This document shows positions 8,263-18,290 of a stretch of DNA of 64,000 nt, piece after piece. The translations under genes were made by a program, and so were the position numbers. Source of the stretch: Chaetoceros tenuissimus (Eukaryota > Bacillariophyta > Thalassiosirophyceae > Chaetocerotales > Chaetocerotaceae); contig BLLK01000047.1 of assembly GCA_021927905.1 (NCBI GenBank), positions 558,001 through 622,000 of the forward strand, in the 5' to 3' direction. The notes beneath the pieces are model-generated. The model had not been told where the DNA came from, made no database searches, and was given only the letters and a program-made list of their open reading frames with translations. Position 1 is the first letter of the stretch. Each line of letters begins with the position of its first letter.

Positions 8263-10545
8263 ATGAGCAACTTCATACTATTGCTATTGGTAACATGGGG
8301 ACTTCCCCTTACCGTGAACAGTTTCAGTTTTGCTTTGCAACAAAGCATTCCAGTTATACATACAGCATCTTATCGGCATGGTGCAATGTTTCATAAAAGA
8401 AGATATGGCTTGTATTCTACTTCTCTATCTTTGGCGTCGACATCAGATAGACTGGATTCGGATCAGCAACAAGAGCAGAAAATATCTTGCCAATTTTGCA
8501 CCGAAACCTTTGACTCTAGGAATGCTCTTTTTCGCCATCTTCGAAATAGTGAAACATGTGCAATGAAAGCAAATGGAGGAAAAGAAATATCTCCCTTTTG
8601 TTTACAGAAAAATAACGTCGTATTGAATATTGCATATGATACATATATGGTAGAATATGATGATGCCTCAATTACTCGCACCGAATCAGATGCCATGATT
8701 GTTGGTGAAATCATGAGAAATGTTTTTCTAAAAAGCATACACGATGTTTTTAAAGATGAGATTGAAGTATCAATCAAAATGGATGATGAACTCATACCAG
8801 AAATAATAAGCAGTACGCAAACATCAGTTGCAAATCAAAGATACCATTCTTTATCTCAAGAAAATGGTGTCGGAAGTATTGATGAAGTGATGACCATTAG
8901 TTACTCCTATCCAGTTCGAAAGACTCTGAAGGGTGAAAAGAAAGGTTACCAAGAGCAAGAAAGAATAAAGTCATTAGAGCAGATAGCAGACAAAATTAGT
9001 GAGAATCTTTCATCTGTTGATATGACTGAGTTCCAATCAAGACTTCAAAGAACTGCTCTATCAGATGTTCAGCTTTTATCAATCGAGAATGTTCCTGACA
9101 ATTCGAATCTACACGCTGAAATGTCTTGCACCCAGAGAGCCTACCACTACATATTACCTTTGCGATGGCTTGAAGGTGGTAAAGAGGTTGAAGAATGGTG
9201 GTTGAATAATAGAGATCAAATGATTCAAAGTATGAGTGATAATAATGAATTGTTTGGCTTTAATGGAGAAATCAAAGCTAAAACCCCTCCGCCTAACGAC
9301 GTTCTAAAGAAACTCAAAGCAGCTCTCCGCAGTGCAGAGTGCAAACGAACTTCTGAGAAGGGGGCAGAAAATGTAGCTGCGGGAAGGTTCGGAGTACTCA
9401 GTTTAAAACAAAAACGTCCGTTTCATAACTTCAGTTGTGATCAACTAAAAGGAGATGCTTCTCCTAATAATAAACCAGTTTGGAGAATTCTCGATCGCTG
9501 TCGAATTGTACAATTTATTCCATATGAAACTGAAGACGATAAAGAAGTGATGGCTGTCATTGAATTCAGAGGAGATGACTTCGTCAAAGATCAAGTTCGC
9601 CGAATTGTAGGAGCTGCTGTAGCAATTACTAACGATTGGTTACCATCTGAATTCATGGATAATGCACTACAATCAGATATGTTTATTGAAACACCACTTG
9701 CTCCAGTAAATCACATGTACTTTGCAGATGCAAGATTTCACTTTGATGAGCTTGTCCAAGGGAAGCGTTTCTTTGAAGATGAAAATAATTCAGGCGACAA
9801 TAAGGCAGTCATAACTTCCTTTTTACAAAAGAAGATTCTAGCAAGAATAAGAGACACTCAAACACAGAAAAACGATGAGCACTGGTTGGAAGAACTTCAA
9901 AATGTGATTGCTCCAAGGATATACTCACAGATTGATGATTCTATAAGTGTGAATCCTTCGTTGGTAATAGCATCATCAGAAGCCCCCGGAGTGTATAAAG
10001 AAACCCTCTCTATATTAAGGGCGATCAATAGTGATGGAAGGTGGCCATCGACTTCGATAGCAAGATCCCGTGTCATCAAACAAAGCAAAGACGATCAAAA
10101 TAAAAATGATGGAATAGTTTCTTCGGGGTCGTTTACAATCATCAATCCAAAGTACCAAAATGGTTCTTTGCTCAACAATGACAATGTGAGAGTTCCACTT
10201 GGGAATGATCTATTTCCTGATCTCGTAGAAGCTGTCTTTTCACTGGAGTTACAGTTAGCACAAGAAAAAGATGGACAAATCTTTGGTAGGCCTGAATCAT
10301 CTCATTGCGCCGTGAATAGAAATGCACAGTTTACACCACATGTTGATAGTGGAAGAGGCAAAGGTCAAAGCCTTTCTATGATTGTAGGCCTTGGTGACTA
10401 TAGTGGAGGAGAGCTAATGATCGAAGGGGATCCTTACCACATCAGATATGAACCAAAAGAGTTTGATGGCTGGAAAAGCAGGCACTGGACGGCACCTTTC
10501 AATGGTGAAAGGTTCTCCCTTGTATGGTTTACACCTGATATCTAG
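8263..10545 (+). CDS. Zinc finger / TruA-like / 2OG-Fe(II) oxygenase fusion protein
   Basis: A single reading frame open from 8161; with ATG 8161 the protein has 794 residues. ATG 8263 (residue 35 of the long form) is favoured because it begins a clear signal peptide followed by F-S-F-A-L, suggesting plastid or secretory targeting. In long-form numbering, a C2HC finger sits at C110, C113, H126, C133. A TruA-type pseudouridine-synthase domain spans about 150-530, with R-A-Y-H-Y-I-L-P (326-333), R-P-F-H-N-F (419-424) and F-V-K-D-Q-V-R-R-I-V-G (474-484). A 2OG-Fe(II) oxygenase domain spans about 610-794, with H727-x-D729, H775 and R784. The position matching the catalytic Asp of TruA (R-T-D-x-G-V) reads S-T-Q-T-S-V, with Q220, so isomerase activity is doubtful. 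Inferred role: an RNA-directed oxygenase that uses the TruA fold as RNA grip. It converges on the next gene with 64 bp between. Confidence 0.75.
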   Translation: MSNFILLLLVTWGLPLTVNSFSFALQQSIPVIHTASYRHGAMFHKRRYGLYSTSLSLASTSDRLDSDQQQEQKISCQFCTETFDSRNALFRHLRNSETCAMKANGGKEISPFCLQKNNVVLNIAYDTYMVEYDDASITRTESDAMIVGEIMRNVFLKSIHDVFKDEIEVSIKMDDELIPEIISSTQTSVANQRYHSLSQENGVGSIDEVMTISYSYPVRKTLKGEKKGYQEQERIKSLEQIADKISENLSSVDMTEFQSRLQRTALSDVQLLSIENVPDNSNLHAEMSCTQRAYHYILPLRWLEGGKEVEEWWLNNRDQMIQSMSDNNELFGFNGEIKAKTPPPNDVLKKLKAALRSAECKRTSEKGAENVAAGRFGVLSLKQKRPFHNFSCDQLKGDASPNNKPVWRILDRCRIVQFIPYETEDDKEVMAVIEFRGDDFVKDQVRRIVGAAVAITNDWLPSEFMDNALQSDMFIETPLAPVNHMYFADARFHFDELVQGKRFFEDENNSGDNKAVITSFLQKKILARIRDTQTQKNDEHWLEELQNVIAPRIYSQIDDSISVNPSLVIASSEAPGVYKETLSILRAINSDGRWPSTSIARSRVIKQSKDDQNKNDGIVSSGSFTIINPKYQNGSLLNNDNVRVPLGNDLFPDLVEAVFSLELQLAQEKDGQIFGRPESSHCAVNRNAQFTPHVDSGRGKGQSLSMIVGLGDYSGGELMIEGDPYHIRYEPKEFDGWKSRHWTAPFNGERFSLVWFTPDI

Positions 10546-10609
10546 CTAAACTAGAGTATTGAAAACTTAAAATCCAAAATAGCGCATTTTGTATTTACAA
10601 TGTATTGTT

Positions 10610-11446
10610 TTAATCCAACATAGATAGACTCTTCTGAAGATTTTCAGTATATCTATTCAAAGCTTCAACAATTTCTTCATCTTCCACACTTCGTTCCATG
10701 GCTTCTTGTCGAAGCTCATCTTTCAAAGCATTCAATTCTGAAGCAATCAACGACTCAAAATCTTCGTCGGCCTTTGTCCGATTACTCTCGTGATGTGCCA
10801 ATGAAGCCTTCAGTTCCTCAGTATCCTTCTGTCTCTCATTAGTCTCTTCATCCAAACGTTCGGTGGTATCTTGTGCATGATCTGTCAGTTGCTTCATTAT
10901 TCTTCCTTCTCTCGCCAATCTATCCCTCCTTTCTAACGAGAAATCATTTTGAAATGACGCAATCATATCTTTCAATTCTTTTCCTTTCTCTTCAATGTCT
11001 TGAGGGATAGTCTTTTGCTCTTCTTCCAGTCGTTGATTCAAGTCTTCAACTTTAGATTCGAGAGTCAGAAGTCTCTCGCGAAACAAGGTGACTTTTTCCT
11101 CCAGCATTTGAGTCAAACGTTCTTCCATCGCTGCAATTTCTTCTCTCGCTTTGGTCTCCAGCATTTTATTTCCCTCTACTCGTCTTTTAATTTCTTGTGT
11201 CAGGGATAGATCCATGTTATTCATAGTGACACGTAATTCTGCAACGCAATGCTCATCTTTCTCTTTACGCTTTTGGGCCCTAGCTTTCATTATAGATTCA
11301 AAGGATCCATCGCCTACGACAGCTGATAGTTTCGAGACACCCTTATTGGAAATGGGTGTGCCTGGTGTACTGAATTTACGCGAGCTTGGTGATGGCGGCG
11401 GAATGATTTGTCTCGTTGGAGTTTCAGGAAATTTGGATTCTGACAT
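10610..11446 (-). CDS. SF-assemblin / beta-giardin family protein
   Basis: Encodes 278 residues. A Pro/Ser/Thr-rich head (about 1-45, with T-P-T-R, P-P-P-S-P-S and T-P-G-T-P) is followed by one long uninterrupted coiled coil (about 50-278) containing the family's heptad pattern and conserved blocks such as E-R-R-D-R-L-A-R-E-G and E-D-E-E-I-V-E-A-L-N. SF-assemblins build the striated fibres attached to basal bodies. In diatoms this would fit the basal bodies of flagellate gametes or a centrosome-associated fibre. Length and head match the family. Start at the first ATG; no intron is needed. Confidence 0.85.
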   Translation of the reverse strand: MSESKFPETPTRQIIPPPSPSSRKFSTPGTPISNKGVSKLSAVVGDGSFESIMKARAQKRKEKDEHCVAELRVTMNNMDLSLTQEIKRRVEGNKMLETKAREEIAAMEERLTQMLEEKVTLFRERLLTLESKVEDLNQRLEEEQKTIPQDIEEKGKELKDMIASFQNDFSLERRDRLAREGRIMKQLTDHAQDTTERLDEETNERQKDTEELKASLAHHESNRTKADEDFESLIASELNALKDELRQEAMERSVEDEEIVEALNRYTENLQKSLSMLD

Positions 11447-11857
11447 TTTTCACTTCCTACTTCTTCAATTACTGCTTTATAAGGTCAATGCTACTACAAT
11501 GGGTATATCTACTTACTATGGTATTCTATTCAAATGAATGCCTCTTCACACACATGTTCATGTTTCAATGTGCAATGTGTAATGTGCATGTCGTTGCGGT
11601 TGTGTTTGAGTTCAAAAAGTTTGTAAGTACAAAATAATGAATATCTAATTCTTATGGTTTGCATTGATAGGTTATTTTAAAATTGTTGACAGCTGTCTTT
11701 TTCTAAAAATGTGACATGGACATGAACTATGTGATGTAACTCTTCTCACAAAAAGAAAGCTTTTCCTTTTTTATTCTGATGATAAAGAATCTTCTAACCT
11801 CGACACGAATCTACCATGTAACATAGGTCTGACATGGATTGATCAGTTGTAACCTCC
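11447..11857. other. Intergenic, divergent promoters
   Basis: This 411-bp stretch separates the starts of the SF-assemblin (minus) and peroxidase (plus) genes. No gene or clear motif is seen. Confidence 0.4.
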
Positions 11858-12826
11858 ATGTATCCCAAGTCCAAGATCCTAGGACTCGTCTGGTCTCCAT
11901 ATGCAATCATATTTCTCGCCATGTCCATTCCATTCTTCAACGTCAAACTTCAACACTTTGTGAATAATATCCAAGTTTTGATTCGTCACAAAGTAAATGT
12001 ATCTAAACTACGACAAGACATTGTATCTCACATTGAAAAGGATATGCAAATTCGAAACGACGGTACATCATTGATTGGTACATTTGTACGTCTATCTTGG
12101 CATTCAGCTGGTACTTATTCTCAAATAGATGGAACGGGAGGATCTAATGGAGGTCGAATCCGATTTGCCCCTGAAAAGAACTGGGAGGCAAATGCAGGTT
12201 TGAATGTTGCCATGGAAGCTCTAGAAGAAATCAAAGTGAAGCATCCATTTTTATCTTATGGAGATTTATACACTTTTGCTGGAGTTGTAAGTGTGGAGTA
12301 TGCAGGTGGTCCAACTATACCATATCAATTTGGTAGAGTTGATGCTATGGATGGATCAAAGAGTCCTCCTGATGGTAGACTTCCAGATGCAGATAAGGGA
12401 TCATTTGAAAAGACTTCTGCTCATATGCGAGACATATTTTATAGAATGGGTTTCAACGATAGGGAAATGGTATGTTTAATAGGAGCGCATACTCTTGGAA
12501 GATGTCATAGAGATAGAAGTGGATACTGGGGACCATGGAACAAGGCTGAAAACAAATTCAATAATGCACTCTTTAGCTTTCTTTTAAATATGAAATGGAC
12601 TGAGAAAAAGACTCATGAGGGGAAATGGTGGAATGGTCCTCTGCAGTATGAGAATCCTACAGGAGAGTTGATGATGCTTCCAAGTTGCATGGCCATGATT
12701 CATGATGAAAAGATGCTGAAGTATGTTGAGATGTATGCTAACGACCAAGAATTATTTTACAGAGATTTCTCAATTGTATACGGCAAGTTGCTTTCTCTGG
12801 GTTTTCATGATCATGACAAAAAATGA
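11858..12826 (+). CDS. Class I haem peroxidase (cytochrome c / ascorbate peroxidase type)
   Basis: Encodes 322 residues. A hydrophobic N-terminal segment (about 8-26) could be a signal anchor, followed by the complete peroxidase domain (about 48-315). Distal haem residues are R78, W81 and H82 (R-L-S-W-H), and the proximal His is H211 in G-A-H-T-L-G-R. W227 lies in G-Y-W-G-P-W, the place of the radical-forming Trp191 of yeast cytochrome c peroxidase; the tail Y-A-N-D-Q-E-L-F-Y-R-D-F-S is also typical of that branch. The enzyme would reduce H2O2. The odd feature is that the conserved Asp that hydrogen-bonds the proximal His (L-P-T/S-D) is replaced by C277 (L-P-S-C). This may alter the haem redox potential. 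Ascorbate versus cytochrome c as donor cannot be settled here. Confidence 0.88.
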   Translation: MYPKSKILGLVWSPYAIIFLAMSIPFFNVKLQHFVNNIQVLIRHKVNVSKLRQDIVSHIEKDMQIRNDGTSLIGTFVRLSWHSAGTYSQIDGTGGSNGGRIRFAPEKNWEANAGLNVAMEALEEIKVKHPFLSYGDLYTFAGVVSVEYAGGPTIPYQFGRVDAMDGSKSPPDGRLPDADKGSFEKTSAHMRDIFYRMGFNDREMVCLIGAHTLGRCHRDRSGYWGPWNKAENKFNNALFSFLLNMKWTEKKTHEGKWWNGPLQYENPTGELMMLPSCMAMIHDEKMLKYVEMYANDQELFYRDFSIVYGKLLSLGFHDHDKK

Positions 12827-13330
12827 AACATTTAAAAAAAATCGTGATGGAAACAATTAGTGTAGCTACTAATAGCAGTAGTGATTTATTCAATTGCATT
12901 GCATATATATTGAATATTTTAAAACTTTGGTGTCTTTTCTTCGTGCATTTGGAATTTGAGTAGATAGCACATGCAAACAAAGTAATTCAAAAAATATATA
13001 TTAATAAGTTCCTTCCACTTCTAACTCTCAAAGCACGGTATGTTTTTCGTATGGACCTCAACAGGTTAAGAGTGATTTTTCTAAGACTTTTGACAGCAGA
13101 TGTCTAGCATCTACGAGTGAGTATTCTCACAAAAAAAGAACTCAAATTCAGAAACTGACATCATCTAAGCATAAAATGAAATGATACCCGAACTCTAAAT
13201 ACAATCTCTCTACCGAATACTGAATCTTTGTCTTCCTTTTCAATAAAGAACCAGAAGCCCTCTAGTGAACCAGAACGGTCTCTTGTGTGTAATTCAGATT
13301 TTACTATCTCAACGCATAAAATTGCCACAC
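12827..13330. other. Intergenic
   Basis: About 500 bp between two plus-strand genes, holding the 3' flank of the peroxidase gene and the promoter of the ankyrin gene. The ankyrin frame is open from 13265, but only from a GTG. No further gene is seen. Confidence 0.4.
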
Positions 13331-14533
13331 ATGCATCAAAACAAGAATACAAATACAAGCAAATTTCAACATATTCAGAAAATGCTATCTCAACTCAATA
13401 TTCAATGCGCCGCCGATCAACACGACAAAGTCTGCGAACTCAAACGTGTTCTCAGTGAAGATCCAATCAACTGGAAGAAATTCCTTGAACTCGACGAGGA
13501 ACTAGCTGTTCTTTCACATCAAGATGATTTTGATTGTAGTATCACTTGGATCCTTTCTCACTATCCACCTGGATATGTTATCCATACTTTACTCGAAAGA
13601 TACCACAATGAAGTTTTTGCAAATCAAGAACAAATGAAAAAAGTCTTGAATATCGGGTTGGTTTCTTCTATTCCTGAAGTTGTACAATTCATATGTTCTC
13701 ATTATCCTTATGTTCTCTCTCAAAGACTAGATGAAGAAACTGGAGATTATCCTATTCATCGCGCCCAAAAAATGGAAATTGCTTCTATCATCCTAGCAGC
13801 TGATCCAGCATCCATTGGATATCAAAATAACAAGCTTGACCTGCCTCTCCATTGTGCACTTTATCATCAACAGCACCCTGATCACGTAAATCTTTTACTG
13901 GAAAGAGGTCTAGCAATGCATACTGGAGGAGACGAAGGAAAAGGAGGTGTTCTAGTTCCAAACCGAAATGGGAAAACGCCTTTTGATATTCTCAAGGGCC
14001 AATTTCAATGTATGGACCTTGCTACTATTACCTCTCCGATCTACGAAGCTGATAGACGACTATGGCAAAATTTTGTGAGCATGATTTGTGTCATAAGAGG
14101 AGTAAATCCACTTCAAGCTAGAGAAATGAACCTACTTCATGCCATCATTGAACTTGACTGTCCTCCACAAGCAGTAAGACTTGGTCAAATCATGACTGGA
14201 CAGGTAAGCAAGATTGATGAGCTTGGAAGATCTCCTCTGCATCTTGCCTGTGCTAACAGTATCTCTGGATCTAGACGGGTTATTGAGAACCTAGTCTGGG
14301 GTTTCCCTCGAGCAGTGTACTTGGCTGATAATAATGGGCAATTTCCCCTTCACTATGCAGCCAACGGAGGTCGATCATTTGGGGATGGCATAGATATTAT
14401 ATATGATGCAAATCCTTCTATTTCCAATACCCCAGATCGAAATGGAATGTTGCCATATGTGCTTGCAGCCAATGCAGGTAGTTCTGTGGACACCATATAT
14501 CGGCTGATGAGGGAGATCCCACCTTCTATATGA
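13331..14533 (+). CDS. Ankyrin-repeat protein
   Basis: About 400 residues from ATG 13331; a second in-frame ATG at 13382 is an equally plausible start. Ankyrin-like units are scattered through the protein: G-D-Y-P-I-H-R-A (near 138), D-L-P-L-H-C-A-L-Y (near 173), G-R-S-P-L-H-L-A-C-A (near 300) and N-G-Q-F-P-L-H-Y-A-A-N-G-G (near 337). A last degenerate unit near 372 (R-N-G-M-L-P-Y-V-L-A-A-N-A-G) ends the protein. This arrangement, with a non-ankyrin insert between early and late repeats, is common in diatom ankyrin proteins, whose functions are mostly unknown. It converges on the Nopp140-like gene with 123 bp between stops. Confidence 0.75.
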   Translation: MHQNKNTNTSKFQHIQKMLSQLNIQCAADQHDKVCELKRVLSEDPINWKKFLELDEELAVLSHQDDFDCSITWILSHYPPGYVIHTLLERYHNEVFANQEQMKKVLNIGLVSSIPEVVQFICSHYPYVLSQRLDEETGDYPIHRAQKMEIASIILAADPASIGYQNNKLDLPLHCALYHQQHPDHVNLLLERGLAMHTGGDEGKGGVLVPNRNGKTPFDILKGQFQCMDLATITSPIYEADRRLWQNFVSMICVIRGVNPLQAREMNLLHAIIELDCPPQAVRLGQIMTGQVSKIDELGRSPLHLACANSISGSRRVIENLVWGFPRAVYLADNNGQFPLHYAANGGRSFGDGIDIIYDANPSISNTPDRNGMLPYVLAANAGSSVDTIYRLMREIPPSI

Positions 14534-14656
14534 CATACTCGTAAGAATAACTTTGAAATAATGTAAACGAATAGCATAGTACTTCATTTTAAGTTTATAG
14601 CATGCCTATTAATTGTAATCATAGCAGATAAGAGTGTCACTTTGAAAGGGTAAGAA

Positions 14657-16438
14657 TTATTCATCGTCGTCACTGTATTGAAATTTGGAAGAAAAGCTTT
14701 CCATCGTGATGCCTTGGCCAGTCTTTGCAAATCCGTTATAGCTTCTCTTTGCCTTTGTCTTTTCGTGCTGGAACCTTTTACCTTGGACTTGTAGTAATTT
14801 AGAACTTGCTCTTGCACCAAAGCCTTTTTCTCCAAATGCTCCTTCGTAACTATTATCTGCCATAGCCCCTCCATCTTTGTGTGCAACTTCCCCCCAGTAT
14901 TGATCATCAACTCTTTTGAAAGGAGTTCCCTTATTGAGAGCTTGAGCTCCGTCTGTTCCCTTTTCAGTCTTGATATCAACCTTAAGATTATTCTTTGGAG
15001 GAGTTGGAACCCATGCAGCAGCTGCTGCCGCCGCTGCTGCTGCTTTCTTTTTTGCATCAGCTGCTTTCTTTGCTCTTACTTCATCGGCATCTTCTTCGTC
15101 AGATGAATCATCACTACTGCTACTGTCAGAATCACTGCTTGAATCTGAGTCAGAGTCGCTATCACTTCCAGAATCACTGTCCGAGTCGCTATCTGAGTCT
15201 TCATCTGAGGAAGTGTCGACAGAAGAAACGTCAGAAACTTCCACATCGCTTACATCAGTATCTGAAACATCTGTGTCGTCGTCAGGACTAGCAGTCTTTT
15301 GCTTCTTAGCTGGAGGTCCTTCAGCTGCATCAAGCTTTGCTTGAAGATTTTTCTTTACATTTGGAGCATCCTCCGAATCACTATCTGAGTCGCTGTCTGA
15401 ATCACTGTCCGAATCGCTACTGCTGCTGCTAGAGTCACTGTCACTGTCCTCCTTTTTCTCTTCAGCCTTTTTTGTTGGTGCCTCATCCTCGGAATCAGAG
15501 TCAGAACTAGACGAGGAAGAGTCACTATCACTCTCCTCTTTCTTTTCAACCTTAGCAATAGGTTTTTCGTCTTCGGAACTTGAGGATGAACTACTAGATG
15601 ATGACTTTTCGGAAGGCTTCTTATCTTCAACATCCTTCATCTCTACATCAGAATCAGAGTCAGAGGAGCTAGAAGAAGATGAGCTGCCGCTAGACGAGGA
15701 ACTATCATCGTCGTCCTTCTTTTTATCTTCCTTCTTAACTACTGCAGCTGGTTTTTGATCCTCATCATCACTGCTTTCGCTATCGCTATCACTAGAAGAG
15801 GATGAACTATCGTCCTTCTTTGTATCTTCCTTCTTTACTACTGCAGCTGGTTTTTGATCCTCATCATCACTGCTTTCGCTATCACTGGAAGAGGATGAAG
15901 ACGAAGATGAACTATCGTCCTTCTTTGTATCTTCCTTCTTCACTTCAGCAGCTGGCTTTTCATCTTCATCGTCACTGCTATCACTATCACTTGAAGAGGA
16001 TGAAGACGAAGATGAACTATCAGAATCAGACTCTTCAGCTTTTGCGAGGGCAATTCTAGCTGCTTCTGCCAAAGCTGCTGCTTTTTTCTCCAATTCATCA
16101 GCAGCCTTTTTTACCTCTCTCTTACTTTCTTTAGTACCAGGTGCAGGTACAAACGAAAGCTTCAAAGATGATGCAGACCCGACAACTTCGGCACCAAAAA
16201 GTTTAGTCAGTTCTTCTCCCACAACATTGATAAATTTATCAGTGGAATATTTCTTCAACTCATCATTCAGATATTTGTAAATTGCAAGAAGCTTTGACTG
16301 CTCATCAGGTGTAAAGTTTACAATGGTATCGGCTTTCTCAGGAGCTGCAACTTTCTTTGTTTTTTTCTCCACTTTATGTTTAGTCTTTGTAGACTTTGAG
16401 TGAGGAGCCTGCTTCTTGGAATCTTTTGCCTTTCCCAT
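14657..16438 (-). CDS. SRP40: Nopp140/SRP40-type nucleolar phosphoprotein
   Basis: Encodes about 593 residues from the ATG at 16438 (M-G-K-A-K-D-S-K-K); the frame is open 15 codons further upstream to an ATG at 16483, which is less likely. A short N-terminal helical region (about 25-90) resembles the LisH-like head of Nopp140. Then come about ten alternating acidic-Ser tracts (S-S-S-S-S-D-S-D) separated by Lys/Ala/Pro-rich basic segments, the substrate pattern for CK2. The conserved SRP40 C-terminal domain follows, with T-P-F-K-R-V, W-G-E-V and G-K-R-F-Q-H-E-K-T-K-A-K-R. These proteins chaperone snoRNPs between nucleolus and Cajal bodies. Some Ser-tract units are close to exact copies (around 15700-15960), so length is likely to vary between alleles. 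It shares a 351-bp upstream region with the divergent Z-ISO gene. Confidence 0.87.
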   Translation of the reverse strand: MGKAKDSKKQAPHSKSTKTKHKVEKKTKKVAAPEKADTIVNFTPDEQSKLLAIYKYLNDELKKYSTDKFINVVGEELTKLFGAEVVGSASSLKLSFVPAPGTKESKREVKKAADELEKKAAALAEAARIALAKAEESDSDSSSSSSSSSSDSDSSDDEDEKPAAEVKKEDTKKDDSSSSSSSSSSDSESSDDEDQKPAAVVKKEDTKKDDSSSSSSDSDSESSDDEDQKPAAVVKKEDKKKDDDDSSSSSGSSSSSSSSDSDSDVEMKDVEDKKPSEKSSSSSSSSSSEDEKPIAKVEKKEESDSDSSSSSSDSDSEDEAPTKKAEEKKEDSDSDSSSSSSDSDSDSDSDSDSDSEDAPNVKKNLQAKLDAAEGPPAKKQKTASPDDDTDVSDTDVSDVEVSDVSSVDTSSDEDSDSDSDSDSGSDSDSDSDSSSDSDSSSSDDSSDEEDADEVRAKKAADAKKKAAAAAAAAAAWVPTPPKNNLKVDIKTEKGTDGAQALNKGTPFKRVDDQYWGEVAHKDGGAMADNSYEGAFGEKGFGARASSKLLQVQGKRFQHEKTKAKRSYNGFAKTGQGITMESFSSKFQYSDDDE

Positions 16439-16789
16439 AATATGTGTTTGACTATCTTTTGAAGGTAAGATTATGTTCTTCACAATATGATAGTCTCAAT
16501 GAAATACCAGTAATGTTGATTGAAATGAATGAAAGAAATTCGAAAGCGTTTGGAGTGGACCAAGAGAAAAGAAGGAAAAATTTGAATGGCACGGAGATAC
16601 CCTGCCAATTATAAAAACGTTCTAGCTAGATATTTCAGTCCCACTTTTGATTTTGACGCCAACTTGAAGATGAAAAAAGCCATCAAGAACTTGCGATCTT
16701 TTGATGTTACCTTATGTAATTTCATTATAATTCATCTGTACAGCTACTTATCTTGTGCACTTAAATTGAGTTTGAGGAAGACAGATACA

Positions 16790-17952
16790 ATGTATATGTC
16801 TAAGTTTCTATTGTCGACATTACTTCTTCTAGCATCTAGAACTCAAGGGTTTGTGCAACCTACACATCAAGCTAAATTTTTACCATCTTTTTCATCATCG
16901 CATGATGTATCCAGATCTCTAGTTCAACCTACCTATGGAGTCCAGAGACAGTCAAATAAATTATTGCATGCAGTTGAAACTAAATCAGAGATGATGACTC
17001 TCATTGGTGAAGATTCTGCATCTTTTACACTCGAAGAACAGAAACTAGAAGATTGGATTAAATTTTCAATTGCAACAGGGACAGTGCTTGCAGCAGTGTC
17101 GTATGTATGGTTCCTTCCATTTGGACCTCATTTAGGCGATTCATTTTTACAAACAGTACAAACTACCATTGGAACAACAGCACCTGATGTTACTATTTTT
17201 GCAATGTTGTCCTTTTTCGCGATTGCTCATAGTGGTCTAGCTGGGCTACGCCCTTATGCAGAAGAAATAGTTGGAGCAAGAGCATGGCGAGTCATATTTG
17301 CAATTGTTTCATTACCACTGGCACTATCTTGCATTTCTTATTTTGTAAATCATTGTCATGAAGGAGTTCAGCTATGGGATTTGACGGGTGTACCAGGATT
17401 ACATGCAGCTTGTTGGATTACTGACTTTGTTTCTTTCTTGTTTTTATATCCATCTACATTCAATTTACTTGAGATTGCAGCTATTGAAAAGCCTCAATTG
17501 CGTAAGTACATAGTACCATTGTAATGAGCAGACTTATTTTTACTCATCAAGAAGTACTCACATCATTGAAAGACCTATACGAGAGCGGAATCATTAGAAT
17601 TACCAGACATCCTCAAGCTATGGGTCAGGTCATGTGGTGTGTGGCGCATTCCTTATGGCTGGGTTCTTCCACCGCATTATCAGCAAGTTCAATCCTAGTC
17701 TTGCATCATTTGTATTCTGTTTGGCATGGAGATCGCAGATTACAACGTAAACATGGGGAAGCATTTGAAGCAGTGAAAGAAAGGACGAGTGTGATACCAT
17801 TCCAAGCAATTATTGAAGGAAGACAAACTCTCCCACAAGATTATTACACGGAATTCCTTCGTGGACCATATGCATTGGTAGTTGGAGGAACAATCGCTGC
17901 ATATTTTGCTCATCCATGGATGATGGCCGGCGCAGCTCTCTTGAAATGGTAG
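16790..17952 (+). CDS. Z-ISO: 15-cis-zeta-carotene isomerase (Z-ISO), plastid
   Basis: Two exons, 16790-17501 and 17573-17952, with a 71-bp GT-AG intron; the splice restores Q-L-H-L-Y-E-S-G-I-I-R-I-T-R-H-P-Q, which matches the family. The product has about 363 residues. ATG 16790 starts a signal peptide ending at S-R-T-Q-G-F-V-Q-P, a diatom plastid presequence; an upstream in-frame ATG at 16586 adds an unrelated leader. The NnrU-like membrane domain has several transmembrane helices and signature blocks F-A-I-A-H-S-G-L-A, F-L-F-L-Y-P-S-T-F-N-L-L-E, W-H-G-D-R-R and R-T-S-V-I-P-F. Z-ISO is a haem-containing inner-envelope enzyme that converts the 15-cis bond of tri-cis-zeta-carotene before zeta-carotene desaturase acts. 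Confidence 0.9.
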
Positions 17953-18290
17953 AGTATAAACATAAATGCTTGAAATGGACACGAAACATGTATATTATTT
18001 TGTTTGAATTTTATCTTTCTTGCTTATATTTTGCTGATATGAAAAACATCCAAAGGTTTTTGAAAAGAATCGAATCCAATGACGAATGAAGCTTTACTTT
18101 TTTAGTTTTGAAGATACGTACATACTTATGTAGTACGAACAACACCACGTGTTCTTTCACCTCACATCATTCATCTCTAGACTTTAGACTCATTTATTTT
18201 GTATTCCAAATACACATTGTATCTTTCTCTCTTTTCCAATTAAGCAATACATTTCGACGCAGAATTTCCACAATTGAAAAAAGGCTTAAA
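17953..18290. other. Intergenic
   Basis: This 338-bp stretch holds the 3' flank of Z-ISO and the promoter of the aldo/keto reductase gene. The reductase frame is open back to 18108, but without a plausible leader. No further feature is seen. Confidence 0.4.

Noticed and set aside
14970-16059. Long open frames on the plus strand opposite the Nopp140 gene
   Set aside because: They are poly-Ser/Leu/Glu shadows produced by the repetitive acidic-Ser codons of the minus-strand gene; they show no domain or leader.
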